Assembly: GCF_026847645.1 (NCBI RefSeq)
Contig: NZ_JAPSMC010000002.1
Coordinates: 56,830-120,829, forward strand
DNA from: Anoxybacillus sp. J5B_2022
GTDB taxonomy: Bacteria; Bacillota; Bacilli; Bacillales; Anoxybacillaceae
Length of the DNA: 64,000 bases
Direction of reading: 5' to 3'
The notes under the pieces were generated by a model. That model saw only the letters and a program-made list of their open reading frames with translations. It searched no databases and was not told the DNA's origin. Made by a program: the position numbers and the translations under genes. Below are positions 8,305-18,640 of the stretch, piece after piece (positions within the stretch are counted from its first letter, which is position 1; each line of letters opens with the position of its first letter).

Positions 8305-9225
8305 TGGGGTCAGCTGGTTATTTTCCCGCTTCCCTAGCCATAAGGAAACAGGAAGCTCCGAGATGACCATCCCTAATAAAATGCCGCTACAGCCGATAAG
8401 GCCAGATGTAGAAAGCCGTTCACCTGCCCAAATATAAGCTGTTGCAGCGGCAAACACTGGTTCCATGGCAAAAATAAGTGCGACGCGGGCAGGAGTCGTA
8501 TATTTTTGGAAATTTGTTTGGATTAAAAAAGCAGCGACGGTTGCGAGCAGTGATGTAATGATGAGCGCCGTCCATACTTGTGGTTGCTGTAAAATCGTAC
8601 GATCCCACATGTTTGTGCCATCTTCAAACAGAAACGCAAAAATAGAGCACATGATAGCAACGGTGAAAATTTGAATGACGGTTAATAAAAGTGTCGGATA
8701 GTGCACCGCATATTTTCCTGTGATAACAATATGGAACGCAAACGAAATGGCACAGAAAAAAACAAACCAATCGCCGCGATTGACCGACCATTCTCCGCCG
8801 TTCATCGTCAAAAAATATAAACCGGCCGTAGCCATCATCGCCCCAAGCACGGCGTTGGCGGTCGGTTTTTGCTTGAGAAAAAGAAACGCAAAAAACGGCA
8901 CTAAAACGACGCTAAGACCGGTAATAAAGCCTGCTTTTGCTGAAGTGGTATACAGCAGCCCGATCGTTTGTAACGCATAGCCGCTAAAAAGCCAAACTCC
9001 CATCCATCCGCCTGCGAATAGCACCGACCGATTTAGCGATCGGAGCAAGGGGCGATGAAAGAGGCATAACCAAGCGAGCAGAAAAACTCCTGCAAGCCAA
9101 AAGCGAACCGCGTTAAACGAAAGCGGTGCTAGAAATGAAATCGCGTTTTGGACGACGACAAATGTCGCTCCCCATATGAACGCAACCGCAAGAAGACTAG
9201 CATCGGCAACCCATTGTTTTCTCAC
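8302..9225 (-). CDS. EamA/DMT-family transporter
   Basis: 307-aa inner-membrane protein with about ten hydrophobic helices arranged as two EamA repeats. The first repeat starts SLLAVAFIWGATFVVVQNAI and the second lies near FFCAISFAFHIVITGKYA. This is the drug/metabolite transporter superfamily, whose members export amino acids or other metabolites. The substrate cannot be read from sequence. The GTG start at 9225 follows GGGAGATG. The gene is monocistronic. Confidence 0.85.
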   Translation of the reverse strand: MRKQWVADASLLAVAFIWGATFVVVQNAISFLAPLSFNAVRFWLAGVFLLAWLCLFHRPLLRSLNRSVLFAGGWMGVWLFSGYALQTIGLLYTTSAKAGFITGLSVVLVPFFAFLFLKQKPTANAVLGAMMATAGLYFLTMNGGEWSVNRGDWFVFFCAISFAFHIVITGKYAVHYPTLLLTVIQIFTVAIMCSIFAFLFEDGTNMWDRTILQQPQVWTALIITSLLATVAAFLIQTNFQKYTTPARVALIFAMEPVFAAATAYIWAGERLSTSGLIGCSGILLGMVISELPVSLWLGKRENNQLTP

Positions 9226-9425
9226 TTTTCATCTCCCTTTCTATCCATTCCTTTAATATACATTAATTACAAAATATAGACATAGGTATAGGTGAAACTA
9301 TTGCTACTTTACCATTATTTTCGGGAAATTTCCATCCTTTTTTCCAAAAACGGGGGAATAGTTATGTTCGGCAAAGGTTTGTTGTATAATAAAAAGAAGA
9401 ATGGATAGTGGAAGGATGACGAAAA

Positions 9426-10106
9426 GTGGACGTGATCATTCAGTGGACGTACATAACGCCGAAAAAACAGGAGGTCATATTAACTTCTGACCTTCTCCCA
9501 GTGGAAAAGGCGCTGTTATTAGCGGAAGACTTTGAAAAAACAGGTCGTGTGAAAGAATTGACGTTTATTGACCGGCGCAATACCGAGTGGACGAAAAAAG
9601 AATTAGCAAAGCTGTTGCAAGAAATTGAAACAGAGCCGCATGACATTATCGCTTATTTTGACGGAGGGTTTGACAACGAAACGCTTGAGGCTGGAGTCGG
9701 AGCGGTCGTGTATTACCAACAAAATCATCAGCCGTATCGTTTGCGCGTCAACCGCCGGCTTGGGCAGCTGACGTCCAACAATGAGGCAGAATATGCTGCT
9801 TTTTGGTTTGTTGTACAAACGTTGGAGGAACTCGGGGTACATCATTTACCGGTTGTCTTTCGCGGCGATTCACACGTGGTGCTCAACCAATTATCAGGAG
9901 TGTGGCCGTGTTTTGAAAAAGAGCATAACGCATGGCTTGACCGCATCGAGGAGAAGCTAAAAGAGCTTGGGATTCAGCCGATTTATGAGCCGATTTCTCG
10001 GAAGCAAAACAAAGAGGCGGATCAACTTGCTCGGCAAGCGTTGGAAGGGAAAATGATCGCTAGCACGATTGAGCTTGCAAGGAAAGGGATCGACAAAGAT
10101 GAGTAA
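9426..10106 (+). CDS. ypeP: RNase HI-like protein YpeP
   Basis: 226-aa protein with an N-terminal extension of about 75 residues and a C-terminal RNase HI fold. The four acidic positions are visible: Asp in AYFDGG, Glu in NNEAEYAAF, Asp in FRGDSHVVLNQL and Asp in NKEADQLARQA, so hydrolysis of RNA in RNA-DNA hybrids is plausible. It matches the ypeP position beside ypeQ in B. subtilis. GTG start at 9426 follows AAGGATG. Its last 8 nt overlap ypeQ, indicating coupled translation. Confidence 0.85.
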   Translation: MDVIIQWTYITPKKQEVILTSDLLPVEKALLLAEDFEKTGRVKELTFIDRRNTEWTKKELAKLLQEIETEPHDIIAYFDGGFDNETLEAGVGAVVYYQQNHQPYRLRVNRRLGQLTSNNEAEYAAFWFVVQTLEELGVHHLPVVFRGDSHVVLNQLSGVWPCFEKEHNAWLDRIEEKLKELGIQPIYEPISRKQNKEADQLARQALEGKMIASTIELARKGIDKDE

Positions 10107-10311
10107 AGAAGAGAAGCTTTTGAAACGAAAAGAAATATTAGAGAAGTTAAACGATATCCACCATTTGTACTGTGAAGGGTGTTTTGTTAAAAGTACGTTT
10201 CGCAAAGAAGTAGGAAAAACGTATGCGCAATCGTTTTGTATTACGAAGTGTACGGTAGGGGAAAAGATCAAACGATACGGAGAAATGTTGTTGACGGTTT
10301 CCACACGTTAA
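10099..10311 (+). CDS. ypeQ: Small zinc-finger protein YpeQ
   Basis: 70-aa protein with an N-terminal charged helix and two Cys pairs, YCEGC and FCITKC, followed by TVGEKIKRYGE. This fits the zinc-finger family of YpeQ-like proteins. The ATG at 10099 overlaps the end of ypeP by 8 nt, and GGAAAGGGAT lies upstream. The ypeP-ypeQ-ypzA-cspD gene order of B. subtilis is retained. A nucleic-acid-related role is suggested only by its coupling to an RNase H-like gene. Confidence 0.8.
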   Translation: MSKEEKLLKRKEILEKLNDIHHLYCEGCFVKSTFRKEVGKTYAQSFCITKCTVGEKIKRYGEMLLTVSTR

Positions 10312-10338
10312 AAAGGCTGTCCATCAAGGTCAGCCTTT
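10310..10338. terminator. Bidirectional intrinsic terminator
   Basis: AAAGGCTG pairs with CAGCCTTT between the convergent ypeQ and ypzA genes; T-rich in both directions. Confidence 0.75.
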
Positions 10339-10353
10339 TGTCTTTCCATCCAT

Positions 10354-10614
10354 TTACTGTAATGCTTCGTTGAGTTGATGTTCGGCACGTTGTAATTGTT
10401 GTTCGCATTTAGCGATGAATGAGTCATCGATGCCGGTTTGTTCGTTTCGAACGCGTGTTAGTTGTTCATAGGCGTTGACGACTGCTTGCTTCGCTCCTTC
10501 AAGCATGTCGCGATCGAGACTCATTGTAGCGGATCCGACCATTTTTTGGGCCGTTTCCACAAACATTTCAAGCTGTTTTAAATCATTGTAGCCAGAGTGA
10601 AGTTCACGTTCCAT
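10354..10614 (-). CDS. ypzA: DUF2564 protein YpzA
   Basis: 86-aa, entirely helical-looking, acidic protein (ELHSGYNDLKQLEMFVETA, then NAYEQLTRVRNEQTG). Size and neighbours (ypeQ on one side, cspD on the other) match B. subtilis YpzA, a DUF2564 protein of unknown function. The ATG at 10614 is preceded by AGGAGGTG. In B. subtilis degR lies between ypzA and cspD; no degR is present here. Confidence 0.7.
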   Translation of the reverse strand: MERELHSGYNDLKQLEMFVETAQKMVGSATMSLDRDMLEGAKQAVVNAYEQLTRVRNEQTGIDDSFIAKCEQQLQRAEHQLNEALQ

Positions 10615-10667
10615 CTAAACACACCTCCTAGCGGATAGTGTTTGTTGAGAGAGTGAAAATATGTATG

Positions 10668-10697
10668 GCATAAAAAAAGACTGGCACGATGCCAGTC
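10668..10697 (-). terminator. Probable cspD terminator
   Basis: On the minus strand GACTGGCA and TGCCAGTC pair around TCG and are followed by seven T's. It lies about 165 nt beyond the cspD stop, so the dispersed repeat below would be in the cspD 3' untranslated region. Confidence 0.8.
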
Positions 10698-10729
10698 CTT
10701 CTGTCGCTTTCGTCTTACCTATATGTTGT

Positions 10730-10836
10730 CTAGCTTCAGGCGCTATCGGCTTGAATCGCTCCGCCCCGCTTTGCAGTGGCTAAGCCACCCCAGCGGGGCT
10801 TGTGCGATCTTCGCCGATAGGCGAGCGCCTTGCGCT
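10730..10836. repeat. Nested-hairpin dispersed repeat
   Basis: About 100 bp with three nested perfect stems: CTATCGGC (10743-10750) with GCCGATAG (10813-10820), CCCCGCT (10764-10770) with AGCGGGG (10792-10798), and GTGGC (10776-10780) with GCCAC (10784-10788). The leading GTCTAGCTTCAGGCGCTA resembles a short structured repeat that I recall as widely dispersed in Geobacillus/Bacillus genomes. Only one copy is in this window. Confidence 0.7.
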
Positions 10837-10862
10837 TTTCTTATATGTCAACGAGCGCTTGA

Positions 10863-11063
10863 TTACAATTTTACGACGTTCGCAGCTTGAGGTCCACGGT
10901 TTCCTTGAACGATTTCAAAAGAAACTTCTTGACCTTCTTCTAATGTTTTGTAGCCTTCACCTTGGATTGCTGTGAAGTGAACGAATACGTCCGCTCCGCC
11001 TTCTACTTCGATGAACCCATAGCCTTTTTCGTTGTTAAACCATTTTACTTTACCGTTTTGCAT
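10863..11063 (-). CDS. cspD: Cold shock protein
   Basis: 66-aa single cold-shock domain. The RNP1 motif KGYGFIEV and RNP2 motif VFVHF are intact, as is the start [10 protein letters not shown]. Such proteins bind single-stranded RNA and DNA and act as RNA chaperones. The ATG at 11063 is preceded by AGGAGGAATT. A leader of about 137 nt separates it from its promoter, as is common for csp genes. The location next to ypzA supports cspD. Confidence 0.95.
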   Translation of the reverse strand: MQNGKVKWFNNEKGYGFIEVEGGADVFVHFTAIQGEGYKTLEEGQEVSFEIVQGNRGPQAANVVKL

Positions 11064-11235
11064 AATACTTAATTCCTCCTAATACCTTTAGCACCTTACG
11101 GCTAACTTAAAAATTTTTATCAAATAACGGAATATACTCCACAGCGGTCTAAGGTGAATTCCCCGTGCTGCGTCGGTCGAGATATATTCTGTTAAATGAT
11201 GTCTCTACTATACACTAATGAAACGGCATCGTCAA
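11064..11235 (-). promoter_or_regulatory. cspD promoter and long 5' leader
   Basis: On the minus strand the -35 TTGACG (11235-11230), a 17-nt spacer and the -10 TATAGT (11212-11207) make a strong sigma A promoter. Transcription would start near 11200, giving about 137 nt of leader. Within it, TAAGGTG (near 11092-11098) can pair with CACCTTA (11150-11156), close to the ribosome binding site, as expected of temperature-sensitive csp leaders. The remainder to 11385 holds no gene that I can support. Confidence 0.75.
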
Positions 11236-11385
11236 GGAAAAGAGGATGAATTTCAGAAAAAATTTTCAAATTTTTTGGCATTGTTTTGAACGGCAGGGAA
11301 ATGGCGTATTGTTGTCGAATGGTTTAATGAAGGATGTATGAATCGCTATGGAATAGCATACATTGGTAATACGAGGAGGGGTTAT

Positions 11386-11637
11386 ATGTACCGCGGAATG
11401 ATTAATGGGCAAGAAGTGATTATCCATTTAGGAAAAAAAGTAAAGGCGCAATATGCGGATGATCATAAACTGTACCATGCCGTGCTTTCTTATGGGGAAA
11501 CGGCGTTTAAAAAAGGACAACGGACGTTTGGAATTTATCATGATCATATCGGATTAATTGTGGCGGAAGTAGAAAACCATGATATCCCAGTGATTCGGGT
11601 CGATTATGTGATCGAAAATGAAAATGTATATGAATAA
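11386..11637 (+). CDS. Small protein of unknown function
   Basis: 83-aa protein starting MYRGMINGQEVIIHLGKK, with alternating hydrophobic residues that suggest mostly beta structure, and an acidic C-terminus. A strong GAGGAGGGG site at 11373-11381 selects the ATG at 11386, although the frame is open to 11338. No family is recognised and no motif is visible. It lies alone between the divergent cspD and the Spo0M-like gene. Confidence 0.6.
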   Translation: MYRGMINGQEVIIHLGKKVKAQYADDHKLYHAVLSYGETAFKKGQRTFGIYHDHIGLIVAEVENHDIPVIRVDYVIENENVYE

Positions 11638-11640
11638 CCG

Positions 11641-11735
11641 TTGACAAATGCGGGAAGATGGAATAAATTAAAAGTAAGCCATGTTGAAAACGCTATCATT
11701 TTCAATGGACCTTTGCCAAAAAAGGCATAGGTCTT
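11641..11735 (+). ncRNA. Candidate small RNA unit with cre box
   Basis: A promoter (TTGACA 11641-11646, 17 nt, TAAATT 11664-11669) is followed by a full-consensus cre site TGAAAACGCTATCA (11685-11698). A 10-bp terminator hairpin then follows (11708-11717 with 11724-11733, one mismatch, loop AAAAAA, then a T-rich run). The transcript would be about 60 nt. No ORF with a ribosome binding site lies inside. It could instead be a terminated leader of the Spo0M-like gene 95 nt downstream. Confidence 0.45.
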
Positions 11736-11827
11736 TTCTCTTTTTCTTCCGAGTCGATGAAACATATTCACCGCTCGATACGTATGATAAATATATAGTG
11801 TGAGACCAGGACAAGAGGTGAATGGAA

Positions 11828-12238
11828 GTGTTGTTACGAAAAATGATGTCGAGATTAGGCGTTGGTTCGGCGTATGTCGACTTGCGTTTAAATAAACATA
11901 TGTTAAATCCAGGAGATGTGATTGAAGGGCAACTATATATTCGTGGGGGAACGGTCGAGCAAAAAATTAAGAAGCTCGATGTGGATTTTGTTTGCAAAAC
12001 GATGCGTGCTGGAAAGGAAGAAGATACGGTCATTGCGACGATTCCGATTGCAGGGGAGTTTGTTATCGAAGAAGAGGAAACGAAGATGCTTCCGTTTCGT
12101 TACCGTCTTCCGGACGAGATCGTGCCATCGCAGCAGGGCGTTTCATATCGTTTCATTACCCGTTTGCACATTGAAGATGCGGTCGACACACTCGATTTTG
12201 ACTATATTCAAATTGTGCCAAAGGAGAAAAAATTTTAA
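11828..12238 (+). CDS. Short Spo0M-like arrestin-fold protein
   Basis: 136-aa protein matching the N-terminal half of the sporulation-control protein Spo0M: LLRKMMSRLGVGSAYVDLRL, then LNPGDVIEGQLYIRGG and the end DTLDFDYIQIVP. Spo0M proteins have an arrestin-like N-terminal beta sandwich and are usually about 250 aa, so the second half is missing. The stop is followed at once by the glpF promoter, with no trace of the rest. The GTG at 11828 suits GAGGTG at 11815-11820; the ATG at 11822 is too near. It may be a natural short paralogue and not a fragment. Confidence 0.75.
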   Translation: MLLRKMMSRLGVGSAYVDLRLNKHMLNPGDVIEGQLYIRGGTVEQKIKKLDVDFVCKTMRAGKEEDTVIATIPIAGEFVIEEEETKMLPFRYRLPDEIVPSQQGVSYRFITRLHIEDAVDTLDFDYIQIVPKEKKF

Positions 12239-12246
12239 AAAATATA

Positions 12247-12275
12247 TTGACAACGCTTACAAAACGAATTATCCT
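12247..12275 (+). promoter_or_regulatory. glpFK promoter with cre box
   Basis: TTGACA (12247-12252), a 17-nt spacer and TATCCT (12270-12275) form the promoter. TGACAACGCTTACA (12248-12261) fits the cre consensus TGWNANCGNTNWCA at every position and overlaps the -35 box, so CcpA repression by preferred sugars is expected, as known for B. subtilis glpFK. Confidence 0.8.
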
Positions 12276-12309
12276 TATAATCAAGTTAATAAATGTGGCG
12301 GAGATTCGG

Positions 12310-12364
12310 AGACCCACACATGTTCCTCTGTAATGGAGGAGATGTGTGGGTCTTTGTCTTTTTT
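12310..12364 (+). terminator. glpF leader terminator (GlpP antitermination type)
   Basis: AGACCCACACAT (12310-12321) and ATGTGTGGGTCT (12342-12353) form a perfect 12-bp stem, with an inner TCCTC/GAGGA stem, followed by TTGTCTTTTTT. It lies between the promoter and glpF. In B. subtilis the glp leaders hold such terminators, overcome by GlpP with glycerol-3-phosphate. No glpP gene is in the window. Confidence 0.8.
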
Positions 12365-12397
12365 GCCACACAAAACATAACAAAGGGGGAATGAGAA

Positions 12398-14729
<2,332 letters not shown>

Positions 14730-14730
14730 G

Positions 14731-14766
14731 CAAAAAGAGGGGGTCGCCTAAGACCTCCCTTTATTT
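14731..14766. terminator. Terminator between glpK and the GGDEF-EAL gene
   Basis: AGGGGGTC and GACCTCCCT pair with one wobble around GCCTAA and lead into TTTATTTT on the plus strand. Confidence 0.65.
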
Positions 14767-17316
14767 TAGATGACGAATTCCATGAAGTAATAACCGCGTC
14801 GCTTCTTCTGCACGAAGGGGCACGCTAAATAAATAGCCTTGCGCTTCTTGGCAACCTTTTTCCTCTAAATAACGGAGCTGCTCAGGATGCTCGACCCCTT
14901 CCGCAATCACATTCATCCCTAAATGATGTGCCAACGAAATAATCGTATTTGTAATCACACTTCCGTAATACGAATGCGGGCAATCAGCAATAAACGACTG
15001 ATCGATTTTCACCGTATCGACCTCAAGCCGCTTTAAATAAGCAAGCGACGAATAGCCAGTCCCAAAATCATCAATCGCAAGCCTTACGCCCATTTCTTTC
15101 AACCGTGTTAAATTCGTTAAAATGACCGATTCGTTATAAATCATCATGCTTTCTGTAATCTCCAGTTCTAACGCATTTGGCGATAGTTGCTTCTCCATTA
15201 AAATCCATTCGATTCGTTTCGCAAAATGAGGGTCAAGCAATTCTTTAACAGAAATATTCACCGCCATTCGAACGGATGGAAGCCCCATTTCTCGCCACAT
15301 TTTATGTTGCTCGCAAGCCTGGCGTAGCACCCATTCTCCCATTGAAACGATAAATCCCGTTTCCTCTGCTAGCGAAATAAACTGACCCGGTGGAACAGCG
15401 CCATGGACGGGATGATGCCAACGAATGAGTGTTTCCATCGCTTGCACTTTTTTTGTTTTTACATTGACAATCGGCTGATAAGCAACAGACAGCTCATTGT
15501 TTTGAATCGATTTATGCAAATCGCTCAACAGCATCAAGTTCGGCAATTTTTGTTCCAGCAGCCGAGGTTCGTATACGAAATAGTCATTTTTTCCTTTTCG
15601 TTTCACCTCATACATCGCCATGTCGGCGTATTGAACTAACGTGTCCACATCGTCGCTATGATGCGGATAAAACGCAATGCCGATACTGGAAGTGAGGAAG
15701 AGATCCAACTCGTCAATTCGAACTGGCTCTTGGAAGGCGCGTAAAATATTTTTTACTACATCGATCGCTTCATGTTGATAATTGAGATTCGGCAACACGA
15801 CTGTAAACTCATCGCCGCTCATGCGGGCGACGGTTCCTTTTTGTGCGACTCTTTCCTTAATAAGTAAGGAAATCGTTTGCAGTACGCGGTCGCCAATATT
15901 GTGACCGAGCGAATCGTTCACATATTTAAATCGATCGATGTCCATATATAACAATGCCACCGTTTTTCTGTGTCGCTTTGCTTCTGAAATCGCTTTCTCC
16001 ACCGTTTGATAAAATAACCGGCGATTGGCCAGTCCAGTCAATGGATCGTAATAAGCAAGCTGCTGAACCCTCTTGTCCCGTTCCACTCGCTCTGTGACAT
16101 CTTTCGCGATAATGGACACCCCGATCACATGTTTATTCACCCAAATTGGCACAGGTGTCGCGTTAATATATAACATCGACCCGTTTTTATGGCGAAGGCG
16201 AAAATCGAGATGGCGGGAATACCCTTTGGCAGTATCGATCAGCACTTCCAACGTTTTTGGCAAATCATCAGGCACGACTAAATCGTGAAGAGTTATTTTT
16301 AGCAACTCATGGCGCGGATATCCTGTCATTTGCGCCGCTGCGCGGTTGACGGCGAAAAACGTCCCATCTAGATGAAGCGAAAACACGGCATCTTTGTTAT
16401 ATTCAAACAACGACTGATAATGCTGGCGGCTTTCTTGCAGGTCGCTTTTTGTTTGCGCTTGTTCAATCGCTAGTCCGGCAAGCGCGGAAAACGTATAAAT
16501 CACTTCGAGATCTTCTTCTTGTGGTACACACACTTCTCGTCGATAAATCCCGAACGTTCCTAGTACTCTTTTATTAGTTGCTGAAAAGATCGGGAGCGAC
16601 CAACATGAACGAAGTCCGTGCTTTAATGCTGCTTCCTTATAATGTCGCCAAAGTGGGTCTGTTTCAATGTCGGAAACGATGACTAGCTCTTGGCGATGTG
16701 CTGCTGTGCCGCATGAACCGACATCTGGTCCTACGCTGCAACCGTTAATCGCCTCCACATATTCTTGCGGCAAACTCGGCGCTGCCCCGTGGTAAAGCCG
16801 CTTCGTTTCATCGTTTAATAACAAAATCGAACAAAGGATGCGGGGGCGAATAGCTTCTACTGTACGGGCGATTTCGGCTAAAATATAGGAGAGCGGCATT
16901 TCTTTTGCCACCAACTCTAAAATTTTCTTTTGCCCCGAAAGCAACTCTTTCGCCTTTTTTTCCGCGGAAATATTATGGCAAGAAACGAGAAAAATCGTGT
17001 TGCCGTCTTCGGTTGCCATCCGATACATATTCTCTTGCACATACACTATGTCACCGTTTTTCTTCACTTTTTTAAACTCTAAACTATGCATTTCCCCTAG
17101 TTGGCAATGAAGGAGTTCGCTCAGTTGTTTTGTTACTTTGGCTTTATCATCGGGATGAACAATCACCAATGCAGATTGGCCGATAAGCTCGTCCCGTCGG
17201 TACCCTAAATAGCGGGCGGCAAATTCGTTTACATCTAATATATACCCATGTATGTCTAAAATAAATTGCATCGCAGGCATCCAAAAATAAAATGGGACAT
17301 ACGGCGATAGATGCAT
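14761..17316 (-). CDS. PAS-GAF-PAS-GGDEF-EAL cyclic di-GMP protein
   Basis: 851-aa signalling protein. Domains in order: PAS (about 8-125), GAF (about 150-290), PAS (about 300-415), GGDEF (about 425-585), EAL (about 600-845). The GGDEF site reads MSGDEF, a tolerated variant, and the EAL site reads METLIRW. The EAL metal and catalytic residues appear present: NISVKEL, ELEITESMM, IDDFGTGYSS, KIDQSFI and AEGVEH. It may therefore make or degrade cyclic di-GMP, with degradation well supported. No membrane segment is seen, so the sensor is probably cytoplasmic. ATG 17316 follows GGAG. Confidence 0.92.
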   Translation of the reverse strand: MHLSPYVPFYFWMPAMQFILDIHGYILDVNEFAARYLGYRRDELIGQSALVIVHPDDKAKVTKQLSELLHCQLGEMHSLEFKKVKKNGDIVYVQENMYRMATEDGNTIFLVSCHNISAEKKAKELLSGQKKILELVAKEMPLSYILAEIARTVEAIRPRILCSILLLNDETKRLYHGAAPSLPQEYVEAINGCSVGPDVGSCGTAAHRQELVIVSDIETDPLWRHYKEAALKHGLRSCWSLPIFSATNKRVLGTFGIYRREVCVPQEEDLEVIYTFSALAGLAIEQAQTKSDLQESRQHYQSLFEYNKDAVFSLHLDGTFFAVNRAAAQMTGYPRHELLKITLHDLVVPDDLPKTLEVLIDTAKGYSRHLDFRLRHKNGSMLYINATPVPIWVNKHVIGVSIIAKDVTERVERDKRVQQLAYYDPLTGLANRRLFYQTVEKAISEAKRHRKTVALLYMDIDRFKYVNDSLGHNIGDRVLQTISLLIKERVAQKGTVARMSGDEFTVVLPNLNYQHEAIDVVKNILRAFQEPVRIDELDLFLTSSIGIAFYPHHSDDVDTLVQYADMAMYEVKRKGKNDYFVYEPRLLEQKLPNLMLLSDLHKSIQNNELSVAYQPIVNVKTKKVQAMETLIRWHHPVHGAVPPGQFISLAEETGFIVSMGEWVLRQACEQHKMWREMGLPSVRMAVNISVKELLDPHFAKRIEWILMEKQLSPNALELEITESMMIYNESVILTNLTRLKEMGVRLAIDDFGTGYSSLAYLKRLEVDTVKIDQSFIADCPHSYYGSVITNTIISLAHHLGMNVIAEGVEHPEQLRYLEEKGCQEAQGYLFSVPLRAEEATRLLLHGIRHLK

Positions 17317-17349
17317 GAGTAAGCAACTCCAATCTATGAAAATATAGCC

Positions 17350-17442
17350 ATTATTGACTATTACTATATTATCATGTGTCGTGGGGATTTTGTCGATTTT
17401 TTGTCGAAAAAATCATATTTTTGTAGTTTTTTGTCGAAAAAA
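17350..17442 (-). promoter_or_regulatory. GGDEF-EAL gene promoter with Spo0A-box-like sites
   Basis: On the minus strand TCGACA, 17 nt and GATAAT form a promoter near 17394-17366. Upstream lie two identical 16-mers, TTTTTTGTCGAAAAAA, at 17397-17412 and 17427-17442, exactly 30 bp apart. Each contains TGTCGAA, the Spo0A-box core. A third TGTCGAT at about 17391-17397 overlaps the -35 region. The block from 17317 to 17653 is otherwise AT-rich and gene-free. Confidence 0.55.
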
Positions 17443-17570
17443 GATAGACGGTATGTCATGTGTGGTTAAATTCTATTATACAACAAAAAATCAATGCATA
17501 CTTTGTTATTTTTTGTTAAAGCAAAAAATGTTGATTTAGAATGATCAAACCGTTCGCTAGTTTACGGTAT

Positions 17571-17606
17571 AAGGCTGCCCATTACCGTGGGTAGTCTTAC
17601 TTTTTG
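17571..17606 (+). terminator. Hairpin before the xylose-sensing operon
   Basis: AAGGCTGCCCA pairs with TGGGTAGTCTT over 11 positions (two G-T pairs) and is followed by ACTTTTTG. It ends no visible gene. It may insulate the operon promoter from upstream transcription or end a short unannotated transcript. Confidence 0.5.
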
Positions 17607-17607
17607 C

Positions 17608-17636
17608 TTGTAACCGTTTCCAAAAAGAATTATAGT
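17608..17636 (+). promoter_or_regulatory. Promoter and cre-like site of the xylose-sensing operon
   Basis: TTGTAA (17608-17613), 17 nt and TATAGT (17631-17636) form a promoter 18 nt before the first start codon. TGTAACCGTTTCCA (17609-17622) matches the cre consensus with one mismatch and overlaps the -35 box, suggesting CcpA repression of the sensor genes. Confidence 0.6.
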
Positions 17637-17653
17637 AACATTAGGTGAAGCAT

Positions 17654-18640
17654 ATGACGAATAAACGTTGGACGATTAGCTTAATTCTTTTATTTTTTCT
17701 ATTTCTTTATGTTTTGTTTCATTTTGTCATTGCAACGCAAAAAATTGAGCGAACCGTTGAGCAATTGCAACAAACAGCCCAGCCGACCAAGTCACTGCCG
17801 CATTTTGTTTTAATCTCGCAAGAATTTGACAACCCGTATTGGCGCAAAGTCGAACAGGGGGCAAAAGAAGCGGCGAAACAATACGATGTTAATGTGGAAT
17901 ACATCGGGCCGTTAAGGACAAACATGGATGAACAAATGAAATTACTAGAAAAAGCGATTGCTTCCCGCGTTGACGGTATTATCGTGCAAAGTTTAAATGA
18001 TGCGCGGTTTACGCCGCTTATCGACAAAGCGATCGCTCGGAACATTCCGGTCATTACGATCGATACAGACGCGCCGAAAAGCCGTCGTCTTGCGTATGTC
18101 GGCACGAACAATTTTGAAGCGGGACAGCTGCTCGGAAAAACTGTTGCTTCGCGCGTTTCCGGTAACAATAAAATCGGGGTCATTATTGGCAGCGACACAT
18201 CGGCCAATCAGCAGCTCCGCTTGCAAGGATTTCAATCGATTATCGCCCAGCATCCGGGGCTTTCGATCGTTGCCGTTTCCGCTTCGAACATTTCCCGTAT
18301 TCAAGCATCGATTCAAGCGGAAAAAATGTTGCGTATGTATCCCGACATTTCGGTCATGGTCGGTACAAGCGCCTTAGATGCGATCGGCATTTTAATGGCG
18401 ATGAAAAATTTAGACCGGGGCGATGTGCAAATTTTTGGCTTCGATGATGTGGAAGAAACGTTAGAAGCAATCAAGCAAGGGAAAATTGTTGCGACGGTCA
18501 TTCAAAAACCTTATGATATGGGCTTTTCCGCTGTTAAATTAATGGTTGAGCATCTAGCAGGTAAACCGATTGCGAATGAATATTTTACGGCAACAGAAAT
18601 TGTCGATGCGACAAACGTCGAGCAGGAGGGAACGAGATGA
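17654..18640 (+). CDS. XylFII-like sugar-binding sensor protein
   Basis: 328-aa periplasmic-binding-protein type 1 domain behind one N-terminal membrane anchor (about residues 7-28), with no lipobox. The fold motifs FVLISQEFDNPYWRKVEQG, GIIVQSLND and AYVGTNNFEAG are typical of the RbsB/XylF group. The gene directly precedes and overlaps a LytS/YesM-like kinase gene, and xylFGH follow. This matches the XylFII-LytS-YesN arrangement described in clostridia, where a membrane-anchored binding protein presents D-xylose to the kinase. ATG 17654 fits AGGTG upstream. The ligand is inferred from context. Confidence 0.8.
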   Translation: MTNKRWTISLILLFFLFLYVLFHFVIATQKIERTVEQLQQTAQPTKSLPHFVLISQEFDNPYWRKVEQGAKEAAKQYDVNVEYIGPLRTNMDEQMKLLEKAIASRVDGIIVQSLNDARFTPLIDKAIARNIPVITIDTDAPKSRRLAYVGTNNFEAGQLLGKTVASRVSGNNKIGVIIGSDTSANQQLRLQGFQSIIAQHPGLSIVAVSASNISRIQASIQAEKMLRMYPDISVMVGTSALDAIGILMAMKNLDRGDVQIFGFDDVEETLEAIKQGKIVATVIQKPYDMGFSAVKLMVEHLAGKPIANEYFTATEIVDATNVEQEGTR

